64,000 nt of DNA from Bdellovibrio bacteriovorus W (GTDB lineage: Bacteria; Bdellovibrionota; Bdellovibrionia; Bdellovibrionales; Bdellovibrionaceae): assembly GCA_000525675.1 (NCBI GenBank), contig CP002190.1, forward strand, positions 2,170,001-2,234,000. The letters run 5' to 3'. Made by a program: the position numbers and the translations under genes. This document shows positions 1-6,741 of this stretch, one piece after another. Every line of letters begins with the position of its first letter. The first letter of the stretch is position 1. The notes beneath the pieces were generated by a model. It ran no database searches, was not told where the DNA came from, and saw nothing but the letters and a program-made list of their open reading frames with translations.

Positions 1-12
1 TTACTGCTCCCA

Positions 13-38
13 TTAACCTTCCAAAATTGGAAGGTTAA
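13..38. promoter_or_regulatory. CueR/MerR-type palindromic operator (copy 1)
   Basis: A perfect inverted repeat with 12-bp arms (TTAACCTTCCAA) around a 2-bp centre. The CCTTCC...GGAAGG core is the one known for copper-responsive MerR-family (CueR) operators. A convincing 19-bp-spaced -35/-10 pair is not evident here, so it may be an auxiliary site or serve a gene left of the window. The same core recurs at 85-123 and upstream of copA near 26.6 kb. Confidence 0.6.
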
Positions 39-84
39 AAGGAAACAAAATCACAGAAGCGTGTTTTGTATTAGGAATGATATT

Positions 85-123
85 CTATTATTGACCTTCC
101 AACTATTGGAAGGTCAATAATAG
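85..123. promoter_or_regulatory. Symmetric CueR/MerR-type promoter-operator
   Basis: A perfect palindrome with 18-bp arms and a 3-bp centre. On the plus strand it contains a -35 TTGACC (91-96), a 19-bp spacer and a -10 AATAAT (116-121). The over-long 19-bp spacer with a central dyad is the hallmark of MerR-family promoters. Because the arms are perfect, the same -35/19/-10 arrangement exists on the minus strand (-35 at 117-112, -10 at 92-87), so one bound regulator could fire in both directions. The plus-strand start would lie near 128, giving a leader of about 70 nt before the ATPase gene at 199. Confidence 0.7.
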
Positions 124-198
124 ATCTGTCTAGCCCATGAAGCTTGAGAGTCTCGGGCGGCTACACCGACAAGTAAGGCACAATCGGAGGATTTAAAA

Positions 199-2568
199 AT
201 GAAGCATAATAGCGACCACGATCATTCCTGCTGCTCAAGTAAAAAGCCTAGGGAACAAGCTTCATCGCTGGTCAAGGACCCAGTCTGCGGGATGATGATC
301 GATCCGAAAACCGCCAAAGGTGGAAGCTCTATCTTTAAGGACCAGACGTACTTCTTCTGTAGTCCAACGTGCAAAGCAAAGTTCGAGGCCGAGCCCCTCA
401 AGTACCTAAAAAAACAAGAGCCTGAGCTAGTCACAGCAGCAGACAAGGAAAAAATATACACCTGCCCCATGCACCCAGAGATCCGGCAAAAAGGCCCAGG
501 CAATTGCCCCATCTGTGGTATGGCACTTGAGCCAGAAGAGGTAAGCCTTGAGGAAGAGGAAAATCCTGAACTTATCGATTTCACAAAACGCTTGAAATTA
601 AGCGCCGCCCTTTCAATCCCTCTCGCTCTCCTTGCGATGTCTGATCTAATTCCTGGGCAACCCGTGCAGCACGCGATGCCCGAGTGGCTTTATGCAGGTA
701 CACAGTTCTTGCTAGCGACACCTGTCGTCTTATGGGGTGGGTTTCCTTTTTTCGAACGTGGTTGGGCTTCGATCAAAACCCGTAATCTCAATATGTTCAC
801 CCTAATCGCGATCGGAACAGGCGTTGCCTATCTCTATAGTGTGGTCGCTACCTTCTTTCCAGGACTCTTTCCTGAGAGCGTAAGAGTCCACGGGGGGATG
901 CTACCACTTTATTTTGAAGCGGCAGCAGTCATCACCACACTTGTTTTAGTGGGACAGGTACTTGAGCTTCGCGCTCGAAGTCAGACCGGAAATGCCATTA
1001 GAGCACTTCTCGGACTTGCACCCAAAACGGCTCGTAAAGTGAGCCCAGACGGCACTGAAGAGGACCTCCCGCTTGAGCACGTTCATGTCGGAGATCGCCT
1101 TCGCGTTCGACCTGGAGAGAAAGTTCCCGTCGATGGAAGAGTGGTTGAAGGAATGAGCTCTATTGATGAGTCAATGATCACGGGTGAGCCGATTCCGGTG
1201 GAGAAAACGGAAGGCCAATCCGTTACGGGTTCAACTGTGAATGGATCAGGAACTTTCATCATGGAAGCAACCAGAGTCGGTTCAGATACTCTTCTCTCGC
1301 AAATCGTAAAGATGGTCTCTCAAGCGCAACGAAGCCGCGCCCCGATTCAAAAACTTGCCGACCGCGTGTCGGCATACTTTGTTCCCGCCGTCATCGTGAT
1401 CGCTGTCCTCACTGCCGTGAGTTGGTTTTTTGTTGGCCCTGAACCCGCGATGACCTATGCCATCTTGAATTCAGTCGCCGTTCTTATTATAGCGTGTCCG
1501 TGCGCCTTGGGACTTGCTACACCGATGTCTATCATGGTCGGAACGGGAAAAGGCGCAACCCACGGGGTCCTCATTAAAAACGCCGAGGCCCTTGAGACGA
1601 TGGAGAAAATCACAACCCTCATTGTCGATAAAACTGGAACCCTGACAGTCGGAAAACCAAAACTTGCGGTCGTGAAGCCCTTCTCTGGGTTTTCCGAAGA
1701 TGAGATTCTAGGGCTTGCGGCATCCCTTGAGCGAGTCAGTGAACACCCGTTGGCTGAAGCGATTGTTGAGGGAGCCAAAGAGCGCGGCCTTTTGCTCGAA
1801 GACGTAAAAGATTTTGAATCCCTGACTGGGCGTGGACTCAAAGGAAAAGTCGCGGGCAAAGAGATCTTGATCGGTAACAAACGCCTGATGTCTGAATTCA
1901 ATATCGAATCTCATGAACTCGTAATTGCTGCCGAGGAACTTCAGAAAACAGGTCATGGGGCCATGTTAATTGCCATTGATCAAAAGCCGGCCGGCGTTCT
2001 TGCTGTGAAAGATCCCATCAAAGAGACCACGAAAGAAGCGATCTCATACTTTCATGCGAAAGGGATTGAAGTCATCATGTTGACTGGCGACAACCGCCAT
2101 ACGGCTGAAGTCGTGGCCACGCAGATTGGCATTGATCGCTTTGAGGCTGAAGTCTTGCCAGAGCAGAAGAACGCAATCGTTAAGCAGTTACAAGCAAAAG
2201 GAAAGCTAGTCGCCATGGCGGGCGACGGTATTAACGATGCTCCGGCTCTGGCGCAAGCTAATGTCGGTATTGCTATGGGAACTGGAACCGATGTCGCAAT
2301 GGAATCAGCCAGCGTCACCCTCGTCAAGGGCGACCTTCTCGGCATCGTGCGAGCACACCGTTTAAGCCAAGAGACGATGAAGAACATCCGCCAAAACCTG
2401 TTCTTCGCGTTTATTTACAATGCCCTCGGTGTTCCAGTGGCAGCGGGTCTTCTTTACCCAACCTTTGGAATTCTCTTAAGCCCCATGTTCGCAAGCCTTG
2501 CGATGAGTCTGAGTTCAGTTTCTGTCATTGCCAATGCCTTGCGATTAAGAAGAGTAAAGTTGAACTAA
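199..2568 (+). CDS. Copper-type P1B ATPase with YHS and heavy-metal-binding N-terminus
   Basis: This is an inner-membrane heavy-metal efflux ATPase of 789 residues, probably exporting copper. The N-terminus starts with a His/Cys-rich stretch. A YHS domain (about 26-70, with DPVCGM and a CSPTC pair) and a heavy-metal-binding motif (about 87-113, CPMHPE...CPICGM) follow. The P1B core then has TGEP, the membrane CPC motif (about 432), DKTGT phosphorylation site (about 477), the SEHP motif and GDGIND (about 675). These are classic CopB/CopA-like signatures. A GGAGG ribosome site lies 7 nt before the ATG. The CueR-type promoter at 85-123 predicts copper induction, probably by the cueR product encoded at 24 kb, since no regulator lies beside this gene in the window. 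It differs from the CopA at 24.4-26.6 kb, which has an HMA domain instead. Cu versus Ag or another metal cannot be decided from sequence alone. Confidence 0.93.
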   Translation: MKHNSDHDHSCCSSKKPREQASSLVKDPVCGMMIDPKTAKGGSSIFKDQTYFFCSPTCKAKFEAEPLKYLKKQEPELVTAADKEKIYTCPMHPEIRQKGPGNCPICGMALEPEEVSLEEEENPELIDFTKRLKLSAALSIPLALLAMSDLIPGQPVQHAMPEWLYAGTQFLLATPVVLWGGFPFFERGWASIKTRNLNMFTLIAIGTGVAYLYSVVATFFPGLFPESVRVHGGMLPLYFEAAAVITTLVLVGQVLELRARSQTGNAIRALLGLAPKTARKVSPDGTEEDLPLEHVHVGDRLRVRPGEKVPVDGRVVEGMSSIDESMITGEPIPVEKTEGQSVTGSTVNGSGTFIMEATRVGSDTLLSQIVKMVSQAQRSRAPIQKLADRVSAYFVPAVIVIAVLTAVSWFFVGPEPAMTYAILNSVAVLIIACPCALGLATPMSIMVGTGKGATHGVLIKNAEALETMEKITTLIVDKTGTLTVGKPKLAVVKPFSGFSEDEILGLAASLERVSEHPLAEAIVEGAKERGLLLEDVKDFESLTGRGLKGKVAGKEILIGNKRLMSEFNIESHELVIAAEELQKTGHGAMLIAIDQKPAGVLAVKDPIKETTKEAISYFHAKGIEVIMLTGDNRHTAEVVATQIGIDRFEAEVLPEQKNAIVKQLQAKGKLVAMAGDGINDAPALAQANVGIAMGTGTDVAMESASVTLVKGDLLGIVRAHRLSQETMKNIRQNLFFAFIYNALGVPVAAGLLYPTFGILLSPMFASLAMSLSSVSVIANALRLRRVKLN

Positions 2569-2670
2569 TGGGAAACTGCTTTGCGATACAGATTCCAACT
2601 GACCTTTAAGGCAATTTATACGCTTAATAAGCTTGTCTTTGTTCTTTGTCGTGTGTGCCATGCACTTCCA

Positions 2671-2694
2671 TATAGCATAGGGGGGTATATTATA
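2671..2694. promoter_or_regulatory. CsoR/FrmR/RcnR-like operator (candidate)
   Basis: The stretch reads ATAGCATA-GGGGGG-TATATTAT, an AT-rich dyad around a G6 run. This layout is typical of operators bound by the CsoR/RcnR/FrmR family (ATAC-C tract-TAT on the other strand). It lies just downstream of the copper ATPase, but no CsoR-family gene or intact downstream gene is visible. It could be a remnant of a lost metal- or formaldehyde-responsive unit. The match is by eye only. Confidence 0.3.
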
Positions 2695-2759
2695 TAACAA
2701 GATAATGAGCCTTGTGCTTCGCTCGTTAAAATGCAGACGAAGGAACTAAGTAATTGAAG

Positions 2760-2972
2760 TCAGTTCTTTGCTCGAACACTCCTTTGAACATTTTCTTTCA
2801 AGCTTGATCCTTTCGATAAGAACTTGGGAGAGCCCCAAGTCTCGGTTCGCGATTCGTAAATAATCTTCGCCTGAGCTTTCAGAATTACGCTGTGAATATC
2901 ATCAATATGATAAACTCCAGCCCATGCTGAAATCATCGCCGCACTCCAAAAAATTAAATTCGATAAATTCAT
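2760..2972 (-). CDS. Small membrane-anchored hypothetical protein
   Basis: A 70-residue ORF whose ATG overlaps the stop of the upstream recombinase-like gene (ATGA). It is preceded by GAGGAG at good spacing, so translational coupling is likely. The N-terminus (about 5-25) is hydrophobic and could be a single membrane helix or signal anchor. The remainder is polar, with a basic C-terminal end. No family was recognised. The coupling and ribosome site are the evidence that it is real, and a function in common with its partner is inference only. Confidence 0.5.
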   Translation of the reverse strand: MNLSNLIFWSAAMISAWAGVYHIDDIHSVILKAQAKIIYESRTETWGSPKFLSKGSSLKENVQRSVRAKN

Positions 2973-3523
2973 TTTGCTCCTCGTTTCTTTTTAGCTTTGT
3001 CGCTTGGTAATATTATTCCTTTTAGAAAGTCTTCGGATAGGCAAAGCTTGCCTTGCCGAAGGACAATAGCTTCAGCTTCAAAGCGTTTAATGATGCTTTG
3101 AATAACCCCATAGCTCCATGCTTTTCCGGTTCGAGATTTCAAACCCCGCACCTCAAGCCTTTTCAAAATGGACATTATAGATTCGTTGTTATTCCAAAGC
3201 TTATGTAGAAGCAGAAGAGTGGGATACTCTTTAGGTTCCGGTACGACTTCTCCCAAAAGAAAGCAAAAGCCGTAGGGAGGACGCGCTCCCGTCCGTTGAT
3301 GGCCTTTACGCCATCTGTCATAAAGAACTATTTTTAAGGCTTCTTTAGGCTTCTGCTGAAGCTTTAATGATTCCCAAATCATCGTCTTTTTAAAACCTGT
3401 ACTGTCGGAAATTTCAGCTATAGATAGGTTGGCCTCTTGTAAAGGCGCTACAATTTCGGAAATTCGACTTAATGAAAGACAACTAAACTTAATAATATCA
3501 TGTATATAAGTAAAGTTGCGCAT
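2969..3523 (-). CDS. Free-standing serine-recombinase 'Recombinase' domain protein without catalytic domain
   Basis: A 184-residue protein. Residues about 30-55 look like a helix-turn-helix (SIAEISDSTGFKKTMI). Residues about 78-150 match the pattern of the Recombinase domain (PF07508 type) of large serine integrases: PPYGF, a VVPEP segment, then an ILKRLEVRGLKSRTGKAW-like stretch. The N-terminal resolvase catalytic domain with its nucleophilic serine is absent. It is therefore more likely a DNA-binding protein derived from a recombinase than an active enzyme. The start at ATG 3523 has only a weak ribosome site. It overlaps the small membrane ORF downstream by 4 nt. No phage or transposon partner genes are seen nearby. 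Confidence 0.65.
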   Translation of the reverse strand: MRNFTYIHDIIKFSCLSLSRISEIVAPLQEANLSIAEISDSTGFKKTMIWESLKLQQKPKEALKIVLYDRWRKGHQRTGARPPYGFCFLLGEVVPEPKEYPTLLLLHKLWNNNESIMSILKRLEVRGLKSRTGKAWSYGVIQSIIKRFEAEAIVLRQGKLCLSEDFLKGIILPSDKAKKKRGAK

Positions 3524-3545
3524 TGAGCTGGTCGGGCATCCATTT

Positions 3546-3576
3546 AAAACCTGCCATGAGAGCAGGTTTTTTTATT
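3546..3576 (+). terminator. Rho-independent terminator, orphan on plus strand
   Basis: A 9-bp stem (AAAACCTGC / GCAGGTTTT) with a 7-nt loop is followed by a T tract. It stands just upstream of the minus-strand recombinase-like gene, and no plus-strand gene ends here. In minus orientation the hairpin is followed by TTTT, so it might block read-through into that gene. Confidence 0.6.
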
Positions 3577-3885
3577 TGTGCTACCAGCACGACACATTCG
3601 CCGAGTAGTATCTATTCCCGCCTTCGATTGTTGATTTAGGTTTGGTCCTTCTCAGCCGCCGGCAGAAAACTCCGGTCACGGATGGGCTATCGCCATAGAG
3701 TCACCATGAAACGAGAAGATCTACGAACTCTCTCATTCACAACGTCCTACTTTGTCAGGAATGTGTTCTGTTTTAACAGCCGCAGCAAGACAAAGTACAT
3801 TTCCGAATTGAAACACTAAAACTCCGTTGGTACTGCTTGATTGTATTGCCATCTAAGGCAATTGATCCGCATCAAAGGGGAAAAT
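3577..3885. other. Intergenic region with no recognised gene
   Basis: No convincing gene was found. A 36-codon ATG ORF beginning near 3706 has no ribosome site and no recognisable product. Several short GC-rich inverted repeats occur around 3650-3700 (CCGG...CCGG, ATGGGCTATCGCCAT), but they match no riboswitch consensus I could verify. Confidence 0.3.
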
Positions 3886-4638
3886 GTGGGCCGCTCTTCA
3901 TTCGTTCTATTTTCATTCGCGTTCTTTTTAATATCATTCGCTGCCAATGCAGATCTTCGCACTGACTTAAAAAGACAGGTCGAATCTGACCACCATCCGA
4001 TTTCATATGGCCGAGCCCAAATGGAGCTACTTGGAAATATAGCACTCACTCGCCTCAACGATGGTTCTTATGCCATTGATGAAGTTTATTGCTCCACACC
4101 TTACGGAACACCTCGCTTAGGGAACTCTGTCGGACCAGGCAAAAAGCCCTCTTCAATGATCATTAATGTCGAGCACACAGCTGCACAATCTTGGTTTAAA
4201 GGCCGATATTACGCGGGCGTTGCGAAAGCTGACTTACACCACCTGTACCCATCAGATTCTCGCGCTAATTCCATGCGTGGACACTTTGCCTTTGGCGAAG
4301 TTCATAGAATCAAGAACGCCCCAAAATGCTTTGATGATGAAGGCCGAAGCATTTCAACGGAATCTAAGTTAGGAGCAGGAAATGACAAAGGTGGCGAACT
4401 TGTTTTTGAGCCACCGACTGCACATAAAGGCAACGTAGCAAGAGCACTCTTTTATTTTTCAGTTCGCTATGACTTTCCCTTAAAGCCTAGCTTAGAAGAT
4501 ACTCTGCGCCGCTGGCACAAGCTTGACCCTGTCGACCAAACAGAAGTAGAGCGTAATAATGCTATTGCAAGAATCCAAGGCAACCGCAATCCATTCATTG
4601 ATCACCCAGAATACGCAGATCAAATCGCCAACTTTTAA
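3886..4638 (+). CDS. Exported endonuclease I family nuclease
   Basis: A predicted periplasmic or secreted DNA/RNA endonuclease of the EndA/NucM/Bsn family (Endonuclease_1), about 250 residues. The GTG at 3886 is chosen because AAGGGG precedes it by about 7 nt. This start also begins directly with a signal peptide (hydrophobic 5-18, cleavage near AANA-DL). The TTG at 3841 would add a non-secretory extension. Family motifs seen are NVEHTAAQSWF, DLHHLYPSD (catalytic His region) and the N..R....FG segment. Such nucleases degrade extracellular or prey nucleic acid; the predatory role is inferred. It stands alone with no operon partner. The family assignment is strong, but substrate preference is unknown. 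Confidence 0.88.
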   Translation: MGRSSFVLFSFAFFLISFAANADLRTDLKRQVESDHHPISYGRAQMELLGNIALTRLNDGSYAIDEVYCSTPYGTPRLGNSVGPGKKPSSMIINVEHTAAQSWFKGRYYAGVAKADLHHLYPSDSRANSMRGHFAFGEVHRIKNAPKCFDDEGRSISTESKLGAGNDKGGELVFEPPTAHKGNVARALFYFSVRYDFPLKPSLEDTLRRWHKLDPVDQTEVERNNAIARIQGNRNPFIDHPEYADQIANF

Positions 4639-4977
4639 GTCCGACATACAAGAGCCACCGATAACATCAATACTGCTAGAGCAATGGTTAAAACATTGCT
4701 CTCAGTGATAAGATCAGCCAATGCCTAAGAGTTATTCTCTTGGGTCCATGAGTCCCCGTCCTTTTAAAAGAAGCAATTGCATACTTAGGAAATGATGAAT
4801 GCACCCTTCCTTGAGTCGGCACGCGGCGCACTTTTGCCATCAAGCAAGAAAAGGTCACAACACTTCCAGCTGCAAAGGTCCAAAAGACTACATAGACTTT
4901 GATCAAACTCTTTCACATTGCTAACCTCTTTCTTAAATCACCAGCCAATTACTTTTACGAAGTCCGAGGTATTGAAC
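4639..4977. other. Intergenic region; possible minus-strand micro-ORF
   Basis: Nothing firm was found. A TTG-started 72-codon frame on the minus strand (4906-4688) begins with a hydrophobic segment (VYVVFWTFAAGSVVTFSCL) but lacks a clear ribosome site and family. The GAGGT at 4965-4969 is the ribosome site of the next gene. Confidence 0.2.
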
Positions 4978-5553
4978 ATGGCAAAGTTTTTAATGATTGG
5001 AATGTCTCTTAGAAAAGACTCTTTTAATAAAAAGCTGATCTCGAACGCTCACAAAATTTTGAGCGGCGAAAACTCAGAACATGAATTTGAACTTGTACAA
5101 TTCAATGACTTTCCCATGCCAGTCTACGATGGCGATGTTGAAAAAGCCGGAATGCCTGAAGGAGTCGTTAGCCTGGGCAAAAAAATCAGCGAAGCCGATG
5201 CCGTCATTTTCTCCACTCCGGAATACAACGGAGGAATGCCAGGTCCTTTTAAAAATGCCGTCGACTGGGTTTCAAGAATATTTCCAATGCCATGGCCTGG
5301 AAAACAAGTGCTACTTTTAGGAGCCTCGCCAGGAGCTTTAGGAGCTATCCGTAGCTTAGGTCACTCAAGAGTCCCTTTAGAATCCATTGGCGTTTTTGTA
5401 TATCCAGAGATGTTTGGCCTTCCAAGAGCTCATGAGGCTTTCGATGAGAATGGAACTCTTAAAGATCCCGCCACTACAGAAAAATTAAAGAAATTACTTT
5501 TAAAATTTAGAGATCATGTTGCTGGTGGATCCCGAATAGATCGTTCCAATTAG
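4978..5553 (+). CDS. NAD(P)H-dependent FMN reductase (flavodoxin-like fold)
   Basis: A cytoplasmic quinone/azo/chromate-type FMN reductase of 191 residues. It carries the family phosphate-binding start (GMSLRKDSFNKKL), the flavin-site motif FSTPEYNGGMPGPFKNAVDW and the GASPGALGAIRS loop. The ATG at 4978 follows GAGGT by 8 nt, whereas an upstream TTG frame at 4918 has no ribosome site and would add 20 residues ahead of the fold. A paralogue with the same motifs lies at 30.1-30.6 kb. No operon partner is evident. The physiological acceptor (quinone, metal, azo compound) cannot be told from sequence. Confidence 0.88.
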   Translation: MAKFLMIGMSLRKDSFNKKLISNAHKILSGENSEHEFELVQFNDFPMPVYDGDVEKAGMPEGVVSLGKKISEADAVIFSTPEYNGGMPGPFKNAVDWVSRIFPMPWPGKQVLLLGASPGALGAIRSLGHSRVPLESIGVFVYPEMFGLPRAHEAFDENGTLKDPATTEKLKKLLLKFRDHVAGGSRIDRSN

Positions 5554-5764
5554 CAAGCTCAAGGTTCTGGCAGAGCAAATTTAAGTCACAAAAAAGCTCA
5601 GATCTAAGGTAGATCATTTGAAGGGATTAAAATATCTTTTTAATAATAAAGCTATCTTTAAACATCTGCACGTGTTCCATTGACCACTCATCGTCATTTT
5701 CAAACTTCATTAGATGCCCTTTTGTCTTCTGTGAATGGCCCCCATCACCTTACAGGAGGCACAA

Positions 5765-6064
5765 ATGGGAAAAAAATTATATATCGGAAATCTTTCTTTC
5801 ACTGTAAACGACGCTTCGTTAGTAGAGTTATTCTCTCAACACGGCACTGTTGAATCAGCTCGCATCGTAACGGATCGCGACTCAGGTCGCAGCAGAGGTT
5901 TTGCTTTCGTTGAAATGTCAGCAGACTCCGAAGCTTCAATGGCCATCGATAAACTAAATGGTTTTGAATTATCTGGTCGTAACCTGACTGTGAGCGAAGC
6001 TAAAGAAATGGCTCCTCGCGAAAGTCGCGGTGGACGCGATAATTTTAACCGCAGTCGTTACTAG
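5765..6064 (+). CDS. RRM-type RNA-binding protein
   Basis: A 99-residue protein that is almost entirely one RNA-recognition motif. It has RNP2 (LYIGNL, residues 5-10) and RNP1 (RGFAFVEM), followed by a short Arg/Gly/Ser tail (ESRGGRDNFNRSRY). Such single-RRM proteins bind single-stranded RNA and are often cold- or stress-inducible in bacteria. The start is set by AGGAGG at 5754-5759, 5 nt before the ATG. The next gene, an IF-1 homologue, follows after 29 nt with its own ribosome site. The pair is likely co-transcribed and concerned with RNA structure or translation. The cold-shock role is inference. Confidence 0.93.
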   Translation: MGKKLYIGNLSFTVNDASLVELFSQHGTVESARIVTDRDSGRSRGFAFVEMSADSEASMAIDKLNGFELSGRNLTVSEAKEMAPRESRGGRDNFNRSRY

Positions 6065-6093
6065 ATTATTTACTCCCGTAAAGGAGAAAATAT

Positions 6094-6321
6094 ATGGCTA
6101 AAGATGATCTTGTGAAGGTTGATGGCAAAGTCATGAATATATCAGGTGGCGGAAGCTATGATATAAAGCTTGATAACGGCATCGACATCACTGGAAAACT
6201 TTGCGGTAAGATGAAGAAGTTTAACATCAAGATCGTCGTCGGCGATCGAGTGATCGTTGGTATTTCACCGTACGATACGACGCATGGACTTATTCTTTTA
6301 CGGCATAAAATTCATAGATAA
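6094..6321 (+). CDS. infA: Translation initiation factor IF-1 homologue
   Basis: A 75-residue S1/OB-fold protein starting MAKDD, with the IF-1 features GKMKKFNIKI, VVGDRVIV and SPYDTTHGLILLR. The family norm is about 72 residues. IF-1 binds the 30S A site during initiation. An AAAGGAG precedes the ATG. It is paired with an RRM gene rather than with ribosomal-protein genes, and diverges from the standard sequence in the N-terminal strand (SGGGSYDIKLDNG). It may therefore be a second, specialised copy rather than the housekeeping infA. Whether another copy exists outside the window cannot be seen. Confidence 0.85.
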   Translation: MAKDDLVKVDGKVMNISGGGSYDIKLDNGIDITGKLCGKMKKFNIKIVVGDRVIVGISPYDTTHGLILLRHKIHR

Positions 6322-6388
6322 TCATGTATATATTTTGAGAAACGATAGTTTCATCAAATCGGCAGTTAAACACACACGACTACCGAGC

Positions 6389-6420
6389 AATGACGGATGA
6401 GAGAAAAACCATCCGTCATT
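6389..6420 (+). terminator. Hairpin downstream of infA
   Basis: An 11-bp perfect stem (AATGACGGATG / CATCCGTCATT) with a 10-nt loop. Only a weak T-rich tail follows (CTACTATTTAG). It probably ends the RRM-infA transcript. Confidence 0.5.
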
Positions 6421-6741
6421 CTACTATTTAGATTCTTTATTTTAATAAAAATCTCATAGATCTTGAATTGCTCTCTGATGAGCTCTTCTCCGTAATATCG
6501 AAAACTCTTTGAGTCGGTTTTTCACCGGAACCTGCATAGGAAAAGACAAAGTTAGTATTCAAGTTATTAGAAAATTGAGAAATGGCAGTAAGTCAGTAAA
6601 CCTCAGATCTCAGTTTTTCTATGCAAAATATATTCTGTTATATAACCAAGACTTGAGTTTGTAATTGCACCTCACATAAAAAAAAAAGAAGCTACTTCAA
6701 GTTTATTTAAACCACGAGAATAGGCTAGGCACCAACCGCGC
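6421..6741. other. AT-rich intergenic region
   Basis: No gene was found. The stretch is AT-rich and includes an A10 run near 6679-6688. It presumably holds the promoter of the downstream ATPase-Usp operon, but no sequence there can be assigned with confidence. Confidence 0.3.

Noticed and set aside
222-584. Minus-strand ORF inside the copper ATPase gene
   Set aside because: It is a shadow frame of a well-supported gene, with no ribosome site.
3520-3560. tRNA 3' end or attachment-site remnant next to the recombinase-like gene
   Set aside because: The stretch ends in ATCCA but lacks a T-arm or other tRNA features.
3640-3720. Possible c-di-GMP-I riboswitch-like segment (CCGG and ATGGGCTATCGCCAT hairpins)
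   Set aside because: The conserved GGGACGCAAAGCC-type core and overall layout could not be found.
4688-4906. 72-codon minus-strand ORF with hydrophobic N-terminus
   Set aside because: TTG start, no ribosome site and no recognisable family; listed only as part of the intergenic note.
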